Below, piece by piece: positions 44,411-52,017 of a stretch of 64,000 nt of DNA; the stretch's first letter is position 1; every line of letters begins with the position of its first letter. The notes beneath the pieces are model-generated. The model searched no databases, was not told the DNA's origin, and saw nothing but the letters and a program-made list of their open reading frames with translations. Location of the stretch: the NCBI GenBank assembly GCA_963769115.1, contig CAVYKN010000007.1, positions 248,001 through 312,000 on the forward strand, given 5' to 3'. The DNA comes from DASTFY01 sp963769115. GTDB lineage: Bacteria; Actinomycetota; Acidimicrobiia; Acidimicrobiales; Ilumatobacteraceae. A program made the position numbers and the translations under genes.

Positions 44411-45292
44411 TCAGCGCCGCCGGGCGACCTGGTACCCGGCGGCGAATCCGGCGCCCGCCAGCGACACGGCGGCCGCACCCGCAGTCGAGCGCCGCACCAC
44501 CTGGCGGGTGCGGCGGCTGAAGATGACGACCGGCCAGCCCCGGGCCGCGGCCGCGGCGCCGAGGCGGGCATCCGGGTTGACCGCCACCGGATGACCGACC
44601 GCCTCCAGCATCGGGAGATCGCTGGCGGAGTCGCTGTAGGCGTAGCAGCGGCTGAGGTCGTAGCCCTCCCAGTGGGCGACGTCCGTGATGGCGTCCACCT
44701 TGCCCGGGCCGTAGCAGAACGGTCCGGCCAGCTCGCCGGTGTAGACGCCGTCCTCGACCACGGCGCGGGTCCCGAGCCCGGCCGTCATGCCGAGCGCCTG
44801 GGCGAGCGGCTCCACGATCTCCACCGGCGCCGCCGACACGATGAAGGTGGCGTGCCCGCGCTGGGTGTGGGACTCGAGCAACGTCCGTGCCTCCGGCCGC
44901 ACCTTGCCGAGGAGCTTGGGCACGATCGTCTCGTTGAGGGCGATGAGGTCCTGCTGCCGGCTGCCCTCGACCGCGTGCAGGATCCGCTCGCGGACCTTGG
45001 CCACGCTCTCGTGGTCACCACCGTCGCCGCGGAGCTTGAACGCCACCGCGCCGAAGGCGTCCCTCGCGAATTGGCCCGTGGGCACCATGTCCTTGCGCCA
45101 CGCCGCGATGGCGAACGTGAACGCCGAGGAGCCCGCGATGAGCGTGCGGTCGAGGTCGAAGAAGGCCGCCTGCTGACCACCCGCCCAGTACGACCACTCG
45201 TGGGCGGTCGGACTCGCGGCAGGGACCGCGGCGTCGGCCGCGGGCTCGCGTGAATCGACCGTCGAGTCGGGGGTGGCCGGTGCGCTGGCCAT
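44411..45292 (-). CDS. HAD-IB family phosphatase with C-terminal membrane segment
   Basis: About 293 residues. FFDLDRTLIAGSS (nucleophile Asp), FIVSAAPVEIVEPL (motif II), YGPGKVDAI (motif III Lys) and CYAYSDSASDLPML (motif IV) define a SerB-like HAD-IB hydrolase (TIGR01490 type). The C-terminal AGAAAVSLAGAGFAAGYQ looks like a membrane anchor. ATG at 45292 is preferred over a TTG three codons earlier. Actinobacterial relatives act on phosphoserine-like or lysophospholipid substrates; not resolved here. Confidence 0.85.
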   Translation of the reverse strand: MASAPATPDSTVDSREPAADAAVPAASPTAHEWSYWAGGQQAAFFDLDRTLIAGSSAFTFAIAAWRKDMVPTGQFARDAFGAVAFKLRGDGGDHESVAKVRERILHAVEGSRQQDLIALNETIVPKLLGKVRPEARTLLESHTQRGHATFIVSAAPVEIVEPLAQALGMTAGLGTRAVVEDGVYTGELAGPFCYGPGKVDAITDVAHWEGYDLSRCYAYSDSASDLPMLEAVGHPVAVNPDARLGAAAAARGWPVVIFSRRTRQVVRRSTAGAAAVSLAGAGFAAGYQVARRR

Positions 45293-45316
45293 GACGGTCA
45301 ACCTACTGGCGACCTG

Positions 45317-46174
45317 TTACGCGGTGCCGTCGGAGGCCTTGCCGGGAGGTGGCTGGTGGGCCAGCGCGTACACCCGCCGCTTCGGCGCGCCGAGCTCGTC
45401 GACGACGGCGGCGATGGCCGTCCGCCGATCGAGCCCGGCCGCCTGGTGGGCGGCGAGGGCGGCGAGGATCTGGTCGTCCTCCGCCGCGGCCGCGGGTGGC
45501 GCACCGGCCACCACGAGCACGTGCTCGCCGCGGGGCTCCGCGGCGTGCGCCCGTTCGAGCGCTTCGGTCAGCGTGCCCCGCCAGGTCTCCTCGTGCAGCT
45601 TGGTGAGCTCACGGCTGATGGCCGCCGGCCGGTCGGGCCCGAGGACGGCGACGAGATCGCCGAGCGTCCGGGCGAGGCGGTGCGGCGCCTCGTACAGCAC
45701 GATCGTGCGGCGCTCGCCCGCCAGGTCGTGCAGGCGATCCCGTCGCTCGCGTCCCTGCCGGGGGAGGAACCCCTCCATCACGAAGCGCTGGGCCGGGAGC
45801 CCACTCACCGTCACCGCGGCGATGACCGCGGCCGGCCCGGGGACGGCGCTGACCTCGTGACCGCCCTCGACGGCCACCCGCACCAGCCGCTCGCCGGGAT
45901 CCGAGATGCCCGGCGAACCGGCGTCGGTGACCACAGCGATCGTCGCCCCGCCGTCGAGCAGGCGGCGAACCTCCGCGGCGGCCGCGGCTTCTGTGTGCTC
46001 GTTGGCGATCAGCAGTCGCCGGCGGCCGATGCCCGCCCGCTCCAGCAGCCGCCCCGTGCGCCGTGAGTCCTCGCAGACGACGACCTCGGCCTCGGCCAGC
46101 GAGGCGACCGCGCGGGGCGACAGGTCATCCAGGTTGCCGATCGGTGTGGCGACGAGGACGAGCCGTCCGGTCAT
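45317..46174 (-). CDS. rsmI: 16S rRNA (cytidine1402-2'-O)-methyltransferase
   Basis: A 285-residue tetrapyrrole-methylase-fold enzyme that 2'-O-methylates C1402 in the P-site of 16S rRNA. LVLVATPIGNLDDLSPRAV, VVCEDSRRTGRLL, IAVVTDAGSPGISDPG and VSAVPGPAAVIAAVTVSGLP are diagnostic. ATG at 46174 is chosen by homology; two further in-frame ATG codons lie 5 and 9 codons upstream. It stands upstream of the HAD gene and metG, an order common in bacteria. Confidence 0.94.
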   Translation of the reverse strand: MTGRLVLVATPIGNLDDLSPRAVASLAEAEVVVCEDSRRTGRLLERAGIGRRRLLIANEHTEAAAAAEVRRLLDGGATIAVVTDAGSPGISDPGERLVRVAVEGGHEVSAVPGPAAVIAAVTVSGLPAQRFVMEGFLPRQGRERRDRLHDLAGERRTIVLYEAPHRLARTLGDLVAVLGPDRPAAISRELTKLHEETWRGTLTEALERAHAAEPRGEHVLVVAGAPPAAAAEDDQILAALAAHQAAGLDRRTAIAAVVDELGAPKRRVYALAHQPPPGKASDGTA

Positions 46175-46217
46175 GCCGGATCCGGTCATTGGGCCGGTCA
46201 TGCTGGGCGGGCGCGGC

Positions 46218-46547
46218 TCACTGGCGCAGCTCCACCAGATCACCCACGTGCAGTCCCCAGCGGGCGAACGCCCCGGCCTCGGCCTCGACGACGACACGGG
46301 CCTTGGGGATGGGAAGGCCCAGACGGTTGCGGTTCATGCGGACCGTCTTCAGGACCACTCCTTCCGCATCGAGATAGCCGACATCCAGGGCGAACTGCAT
46401 GCCGAAGGTGTGGATCCAGCGGCACGGCGTGAGGACCAGTGCACCCTCGTGGTCGGTCCGACCCAGGAGGCCGCGGGTCCGGTCGCGGCGCCCGTGCACG
46501 ATCTCAGCCGACGCCAGAACCCTCCCGTCGACCACCAGCCAGGCCAT
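46218..46547 (-). CDS. DUF192 family protein
   Basis: A 109-residue beta-barrel protein. RRDRTRGLLGRTDHEGALVL, CRWIHTFGMQFALDVGYLD and GDLVELRQ are DUF192 motifs; the pattern HTFGMQFALDV is the best conserved. Function is unknown, although halophilic and thermophilic homologues are structurally characterised. ATG at 46547 is preferred to an upstream one that lacks homology. Confidence 0.85.
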   Translation of the reverse strand: MAWLVVDGRVLASAEIVHGRRDRTRGLLGRTDHEGALVLTPCRWIHTFGMQFALDVGYLDAEGVVLKTVRMNRNRLGLPIPKARVVVEAEAGAFARWGLHVGDLVELRQ

Positions 46548-46611
46548 CGTCCCAGCATCGCACTTGAGACATGGCGAGTGGGTCGGGCGGGGATCGGGTA
46601 TCACTAGGAGC

Positions 46612-47457
46612 GTGCGTGAGTCGGACGGCGCGAATCATCCGAGCAATCTCCCGGCTGCCGTCGACGACGCGCCGGAGGCTGGCGGTCGTCGGCGCGTCAG
46701 TCTGAAGCCCCTCACGGACCGGCTGGCGGCCGTCATCACCGGCCCGCTCGATCGGGCCTTCGACGAGGTCTTCGAGCGCCACATCGACGTGCGCTCCGTC
46801 GACCACGCCGAGGAGATGCTCTCCGTCATCAGCGCCCGAGAGAAGGCGTCGGCCAACGTCGGCACCTGGTTGGCGCTGGCGGCGTCGTTGCGCCCGATGG
46901 TCCTCCGGGTGGTCAAGGGCGCGCAGGCCACCAGCAAGGTCGCCCGCTTCTCGGGGGCCGGCCGCCTCGCTCTGTGGGGGGTGACGGCGACGGTGGCCGC
47001 GGGCCGCACGGTCGAGACGGCGAAGGTCGGCGTGAGCGAGCTGCAGATCATGGCCGCCTACCTGGCCAGCCGCATCCGTGCCCGCGGGCACCTGCCAGCC
47101 CAGGACGCGGTGGAGCTGACGGTCCTGTCGCTCTACACGAAGCCGGGCCGGCGCGTCGATCTGCGCCAGCCCCGCCGCGCCCTGCTGTCAGCGGCGGCGC
47201 GGCGCTGGGTGCTGGACGCCTTCCGCCCAGACGCCGAGGACTCCCGGCGTCGCCGCACGCGAGCGCGGCTGCGCGCGGTGGAGGAGCTGAGCGACGCCGA
47301 GCTCCTCCAGCTCGTCGAGGTCATCGACGTCGTCGACGTCGTCGAGGTGGGGACCAACGGAGCGATCGATGCGCGCGGACATCGGACGTCCGTGCCCGGG
47401 ACCCTCGAGTCGCCGGGCGAGCGTCCTCGCCGCCTGCGGCTGTGGCGCCGGTCCTGA
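46612..47457 (+). CDS. Hypothetical protein
   Basis: A 281-residue basic protein. Residues about 30-70 are helical and acidic (LDRAFDEVFERHIDV, HAEEMLSVISAREKASA). A moderately hydrophobic Gly/Ala stretch lies around 118-135 (GAGRLALWGVTATVAAG). The C-terminal part has an Arg-rich helix and an acidic LLQLVEVIDVVDVVEVG stretch. I recognise no family. GTG is preceded by AGGAG. It overlaps nothing and is followed 7 bp later by an amidase gene, so they may be co-transcribed. Confidence 0.65.
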   Translation: MRESDGANHPSNLPAAVDDAPEAGGRRRVSLKPLTDRLAAVITGPLDRAFDEVFERHIDVRSVDHAEEMLSVISAREKASANVGTWLALAASLRPMVLRVVKGAQATSKVARFSGAGRLALWGVTATVAAGRTVETAKVGVSELQIMAAYLASRIRARGHLPAQDAVELTVLSLYTKPGRRVDLRQPRRALLSAAARRWVLDAFRPDAEDSRRRRTRARLRAVEELSDAELLQLVEVIDVVDVVEVGTNGAIDARGHRTSVPGTLESPGERPRRLRLWRRS

Positions 47458-47464
47458 ACCGGTC

Positions 47465-48895
47465 GTGAGCGGTGACAGCGACGCGCTCTGCTTCGCCAGC
47501 GCGCGTGACTTGGTCGCCGCCATCCGCAGCAAGGAGGTCTCGGCCCGCGAGGTGATGGCGGCCCACCTGGACCGCATCGAACAGCTGAACCCCCAGCTCA
47601 ACGCCATCGTGGCCAAGCTCGACGACGACGCCTGCCTGCAGGCCGCCGAAGGCGCTGACACGGCGATCGCACAGGGCGACGAGGTCGGCCCGCTGCACGG
47701 GCTGCCCACGGCGTTCAAGGACACGGAACCGGCCGTCGGGTTCCCGTACACGATGGGATCGACCATCTTCCGGTCCTTCCGGCCGCCGGAGGATTCGGTG
47801 CTGGTCGAGCGGTTGCGGCGGGCCGGCGTGGTACCCATCGGCAAGACGAACGTGCCCGAGTTCGGCATGGGCTCGCACACGTACAACTCCGTCTACGGCA
47901 CCACCCGCAATCCGTACGACCTGTCGATGAGCGCGGGCGGATCGAGCGGTGGCGCCGCAGCCGCGCTCGCCGCGGGGCTCCTGCCGATCGCCGACGGCAG
48001 CGACTACGGCGGATCGCTGCGCAACCCGGCCAACTTCAACAACGTCGTGGCGTTGCGGCCGACGGTCGGGCTGGTGCCCGGCGCGCCGACGACGCTCCCG
48101 CTCGTCGGCTACGTGGTGAAGGGCATGCTCGCCCGCTCGGTGGCCGACGTCGGCCTGGGGCTGAGCGCGGTCGTCGGCATCGACGCCCGTGATCCGTTGT
48201 CGTACCCGAGCGATCCGGCGCCGTTCGCGGCGCCCTTGGATCGTGACCTCGCGGGCCTCCGCGTGGCGTGGTGTCCGGTCCCCGGTGGCCTACCGCTGGA
48301 CCGGCGGGTGCGGGCGGTCGTCGATGGCTGCCGGGCGACCTTCGAGGACCTCGGTTGCGTGGTCGAGGACGCGGAGCCGCCGTTGGAGGGCGCGGAGGAG
48401 GCGTTCCTCGTCGTGCGCTCGTGGTCGACGTGGTACCGGCTCGGACCGCTGCTGGAGGAGCATCGGGACGAGATGAAGCCGGAGGCGGTGGCGCAGATCG
48501 AGTCGGGCGCCGAGTTGACGGGCCACGAGGTGGCCGAGGCGATGCGGGTGCACGGCGAGCTCCTGGAGCGCATGCGGCAGTTCCACGAGCGCTTCGACGT
48601 CATCGTCGGCGCGGTGAACCAGGTGCCGCCGTTCCCCGCCGACATCGCCTGGCCGACCGAGATCGAGGGCGTGGCGATGGAGACCTACCTGGACTGGATG
48701 CGCTCGGCCTGGTGGTACTCGGCGACGTTCCAGCCCGCATTGTCCGTGCCGGCCGGCTTCACCCCCGAAGGGCTGCCGGTCGGCATCCAGATCGCCGGCC
48801 GCCGCCACGACGATCTGACCGTCCTGCAGATCGGCCACGCCTTCGAGCAGGCCACCGGCGTCGGTCAGGTGCGCCCACCCCTCGCCCTCGCCTGA
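47465..48895 (+). CDS. Amidase signature family hydrolase
   Basis: A 476-residue amidase. Lys85 in AFKDTEP, cis-Ser160 in AGGSSGGAA and nucleophile Ser184 in YGGSLRNPA form the triad with the normal 24-residue spacing. The C-terminal EGLPVGIQIAGR block is present. The GTG at 47465 lies just 7 bp after the upstream stop. It is only moderately similar to the amidase at the left end and is not a recent duplicate. Confidence 0.9.
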   Translation: MSGDSDALCFASARDLVAAIRSKEVSAREVMAAHLDRIEQLNPQLNAIVAKLDDDACLQAAEGADTAIAQGDEVGPLHGLPTAFKDTEPAVGFPYTMGSTIFRSFRPPEDSVLVERLRRAGVVPIGKTNVPEFGMGSHTYNSVYGTTRNPYDLSMSAGGSSGGAAAALAAGLLPIADGSDYGGSLRNPANFNNVVALRPTVGLVPGAPTTLPLVGYVVKGMLARSVADVGLGLSAVVGIDARDPLSYPSDPAPFAAPLDRDLAGLRVAWCPVPGGLPLDRRVRAVVDGCRATFEDLGCVVEDAEPPLEGAEEAFLVVRSWSTWYRLGPLLEEHRDEMKPEAVAQIESGAELTGHEVAEAMRVHGELLERMRQFHERFDVIVGAVNQVPPFPADIAWPTEIEGVAMETYLDWMRSAWWYSATFQPALSVPAGFTPEGLPVGIQIAGRRHDDLTVLQIGHAFEQATGVGQVRPPLALA

Positions 48896-48901
48896 CCCGG
48901 C

Positions 48902-48925
48902 CCGCCCCCTCCGGTTGGGGGGCGG
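48902..48925. terminator. Bidirectional terminator between amidase and pirin genes
   Basis: CCGCCCCC and GGGGGGCGG surround a short TCCGGTT loop between two convergent genes. Confidence 0.75.
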
Positions 48926-48938
48926 CTCGTTCCCGGGC

Positions 48939-49895
48939 TCAGCGGGAGTGGTAGGGGCGGAGGCCGTCGGCAGGGATCGTGCCGAGCCGTCCGGCCTGGA
49001 AGTCCTCGACGGCCTGGACCAGCTCGGCCCTCGTGTTCATCACGAACGGGCCGTAGGCGGCGACGGGCTCGCCGATGGGCTGCCCACCGAGGAGCAGCAC
49101 CTCGAGGCTCCTGGCCGGGTCGGCGTCGATGGTGACGGTGTCTCCGCTGCCGAAGACGGTGAGCTGGCCTGACTCGAACGGCCGTCGCTCGCCGCCGACG
49201 GATCCCTTCCCGTCCAGCGCGTAGGCGAGCGCGTTGAAGCCGGCGGGCCAGGGGAGGACGAGGCGGGAGCCCGGAGCCAAGGTGGCGTGGGCGACGACGA
49301 TCGGCGTGTGCGTGGAGCCGGGGCCAGCGTGACCGGCCAGGTCGCCGGCGATCAGCCGCACGAGCGCACCGCCGTCGGCCGAGGACAGCAGCACGACCTG
49401 GTCCCCCTCCAGGCTCTGGTAACGGGGAGCCGTCATCTTGTCCTTCGCGGGCAGGTTGACCCACAGCTGGACGCCGTGGAAGAGGCCGCCGCTCACGACC
49501 AGGGCCTCGGGAGGCGTCTCGATGTGCAGGATGCCGCCGCCCGCCGTCATCCACTGGGTGGCGCCGTCGGTGATGACGCCGCCGCCACCGTGGGAGTCCT
49601 GGTGCTGGAACGTGCCGTCGATCATGTAGGTGACGGTCTCGAACCCGCGGTGCGGGTGCCAGTCGGTGCCGCGGGGCTCGCCCGGGGCGTAGTCGACTTC
49701 GCCCATCTGGTCCATGTGGATGAACGGATCCAGGTCCCCCAGGTCGACCCCGGCGAACGCCCGCCGGACCGGGAACCCCTCGCCCTCGAACCCCTGTGGC
49801 GCCGTGGTGACGGAGCGGACCGGGCGCTCGACGGCATCCGCGGGCGGAGCGGCGATGCGGGGGAGCGTGAGGAGATCGGCGGTGACGGCGGGCAT
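48939..49895 (-). CDS. Pirin family protein
   Basis: A 318-residue bicupin. DWHPHRGFETVTYMIDG carries two metal histidines, and AGGGILHIETPP the third His and the Glu. LWVNLPAKDKM is a further pirin block. Bacterial pirins can act as quercetin dioxygenases or redox-sensitive regulators. ATG at 49895 (MPAVTADLLTLPRI) is preferred to one 12 codons upstream. A palindrome between the candidate promoter boxes suggests control by a MarR-type repressor. Confidence 0.9.
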   Translation of the reverse strand: MPAVTADLLTLPRIAAPPADAVERPVRSVTTAPQGFEGEGFPVRRAFAGVDLGDLDPFIHMDQMGEVDYAPGEPRGTDWHPHRGFETVTYMIDGTFQHQDSHGGGGVITDGATQWMTAGGGILHIETPPEALVVSGGLFHGVQLWVNLPAKDKMTAPRYQSLEGDQVVLLSSADGGALVRLIAGDLAGHAGPGSTHTPIVVAHATLAPGSRLVLPWPAGFNALAYALDGKGSVGGERRPFESGQLTVFGSGDTVTIDADPARSLEVLLLGGQPIGEPVAAYGPFVMNTRAELVQAVEDFQAGRLGTIPADGLRPYHSR

Positions 49896-49912
49896 TGGGT
49901 TTCGTCCTCTCG

Positions 49913-49941
49913 ATAAAACTTGCGCGTGCAAGTATCTTCAA
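49913..49941 (-). promoter_or_regulatory. Promoter with MarR-like operator upstream of the pirin gene
   Basis: On the minus strand TTGAAG (49941-49936), 17 bp, then TTTTAT (49918-49913) lie 18 bp before the pirin ATG. The dyad ACTTGCgcgtGCAAGT (49918-49933) fills the spacer. Such ACTTGC/GCAAGT dyads are typical of MarR-family sites; no regulator gene is adjacent. Confidence 0.55.
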
Positions 49942-49969
49942 CCCGGAGGTGCCTCCGTTTGTTCCCGGC

Positions 49970-50647
49970 TCAGTCCTCGAAGTACTCGGAGGCCTCCGCG
50001 GGCATTCGCCGATCGGTGAGGATCCCGACGGGGATGTTGAGCACCCAGACGAGCATGCCCAGGAGCGGCGACACGAACGCGACGGGGATCGAGAGGAAGA
50101 ACAGCAGCGCCGGGGCCAGTGACGCCACGACGCCCCAGCGGAAGATCTCGTCCGTCGGCTCGACCGTGAGCAGATCGTGCTTGTAGGCCAGCGTGAAGAG
50201 CACCACCTCGATCGCGGCGACGATCCCTATGCAGAGCGCGTAGAGCGCGACGGCCACCGAGTTGTCGGTGTACTCGCCGAGCAGGCCGGAGGGGAATGGC
50301 AGGAAGGCGATGAACGCCAGGTAGCACAGGGTGCAGAACATCAGCGAGCGGTCGATGGCCGCCAGCCGGGCCACGAAGCGATGGTGCGAGAGCCAGAAGC
50401 TGCCGATCACGAGGAAGCTGATGAAGAACATCAGGATCTCGGGCTCGAGCTCGTCGAGGGCGTCCCACAGGTCGCCGTTGGACGAGGTGTCGATCACCCG
50501 TGGGACCTCGAGGCCCACGACGAGCAGCGTGAGCGAGATCGCATAGATGGCATCGCTGAAGAACGCCAGCCGGTCGAACTCCAGCTCGCCCCGCTCGAAG
50601 GTGTGACGACGGGAGGCGGGGACTTCCATGGCCGAGAGATCGTCCAT
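49970..50647 (-). CDS. TMEM175-family (DUF1211) potassium channel homologue
   Basis: A 225-residue protein with six hydrophobic segments. RLAFFSDAIYAISLTLLVVG at residues about 26-45 contains the FSD motif of helix 1 that defines TMEM175/DUF1211 channels; HHRFVARL follows helix 3. Bacterial members are tetrameric K+ leak channels with a single six-helix repeat. It could also be an ATG a few codons later (MEVPASRR). Confidence 0.85.
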   Translation of the reverse strand: MDDLSAMEVPASRRHTFERGELEFDRLAFFSDAIYAISLTLLVVGLEVPRVIDTSSNGDLWDALDELEPEILMFFISFLVIGSFWLSHHRFVARLAAIDRSLMFCTLCYLAFIAFLPFPSGLLGEYTDNSVAVALYALCIGIVAAIEVVLFTLAYKHDLLTVEPTDEIFRWGVVASLAPALLFFLSIPVAFVSPLLGMLVWVLNIPVGILTDRRMPAEASEYFED

Positions 50648-50677
50648 GGCGGGACGGTAGCGGAGGCCCGCTGACCG

Positions 50678-51922
50678 TCATCGAGCTGGTGTCGGTCGTC
50701 GCGTCGGCCCGTTGAGCAACCACGCGGCCAGCAGACCGCTCAGGCCCATCACGATCGCCGCGCCTGCGTACGCGACGGGCACTCCGGCCACTCCGGCCAC
50801 CACCGCGCCGATGGCCGCACCGAACGGCTGCCCGCCCCACGACACCATCCGACCGAGCACGTTCACGCTCGAGCGCAGATCGTCCGGGGCGGCGAGCTGG
50901 CGGTAGGTGATGCCGGCGTTGATGGTCGTGGAGATCGACCAGGAGAAGACCACCAGCAGCGCCGCGGCCGGCACCCAGAGGCTGACGACGGCGAGCGCGG
51001 CGGCCACCGTCGACGACAGAAGCATGCTGCCGGGCGTCAACCACCGGATCCGCTCGGGCCGGAACAGCCGGCCGAAGATGACGCCCGCCACGAGGGCTCC
51101 GACACCCGTGGCGCCGTAGAGGAGGCCGATGCGGGCGTCACGATCGGCCAGCCCGAGCTCCGTCACCGCGTAGGGCACCAGCAGGCCGAGCACAGCGCCG
51201 AAGGAGAACGAGTTGCCGAAGCCGACGCCTATGAGGGTGGCCACGGTGCGGTCGGATCGTACGAAGCGCAGCGCCCGTCCAACCTGCTCGCGGATGCCCA
51301 CCCCGACCCCGGACGCGGCCGGGGTCGTCCGGAACGTGCTCTTGATGGTCATCTGGCAGCCGGCGGCCAGCAGGAAGCTGGCGGCATCGACCCAGACGGC
51401 GTTGGCCGGTCCGATGGCCGCCACCAGCAGCCCGCCCACGACGGGACCGGCCACCTCGGCCGCCGAGGCCTGCGCGTAGAGGAAGCCGTTGGCCCGTGAG
51501 AGCCGGTCCGGGCCGACCAGGGCGGGCACCGCGCCGAACACCGCGGCGTCGGAGAACACGAACGCCGTGGCCGACAGCAGTCCGACCACATACACCTGCG
51601 CGACCGTCAGGACACCGAGCACGTGGGCGAGCGGGATGGTGGCGACGAGGAGACCCTCGGCCACGTTGCCGCCGATGATGAGGAAGCGGCGGTTCCCCCG
51701 GTCGGCGAGAGGTCCGGCGATGACCCCGAACAGCAGGTAGGGGACGACCCGGACGGCGAACAGCGCGCCGGTCTGCGTGACGGAGCCGGTGGCGTCGAAC
51801 ACCACCAGCGGCAGCACCACCGTGGTGATGGCGCTGCCCAGCATCGAGATCCCCTCGGCGGTGGCCCAGCGGACGAACGCCGGCTCAGACCGGAGTGAGG
51901 TCTCTCGTCTGTCGCCTTTCAA
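50678..51922 (-). CDS. MFS transporter (enterobactin-exporter/MFS_3-like)
   Basis: A 414-residue transporter with about 12 hydrophobic segments. FVRWATAEGISMLGSAITTV and GPLADRGNRRFLIIGG (motif A) are typical of the MFS_3 group of exporters. The substrate is unknown. It is divergent from the alpha-mannosidase gene, with about 95 bp between the starts. Confidence 0.88.
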   Translation of the reverse strand: MKGDRRETSLRSEPAFVRWATAEGISMLGSAITTVVLPLVVFDATGSVTQTGALFAVRVVPYLLFGVIAGPLADRGNRRFLIIGGNVAEGLLVATIPLAHVLGVLTVAQVYVVGLLSATAFVFSDAAVFGAVPALVGPDRLSRANGFLYAQASAAEVAGPVVGGLLVAAIGPANAVWVDAASFLLAAGCQMTIKSTFRTTPAASGVGVGIREQVGRALRFVRSDRTVATLIGVGFGNSFSFGAVLGLLVPYAVTELGLADRDARIGLLYGATGVGALVAGVIFGRLFRPERIRWLTPGSMLLSSTVAAALAVVSLWVPAAALLVVFSWSISTTINAGITYRQLAAPDDLRSSVNVLGRMVSWGGQPFGAAIGAVVAGVAGVPVAYAGAAIVMGLSGLLAAWLLNGPTRRPTPAR

Positions 51923-52017
51923 CGGGCGTCATCGTGGCAGGCGAGGTCGGCCCCCGACCGGGTCGACGGCCAAGGACGCGAGGGACGACGGCGACGGCGT
52001 CGGTGCCGTCGGAGAGA

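Noticed and set aside
44296..44571. A 91-codon minus-strand frame that includes the Met-Met leader
   Set aside because: Its first two thirds overlap the HAD gene in another frame on the same strand; only the last 23 codons lie in free sequence.
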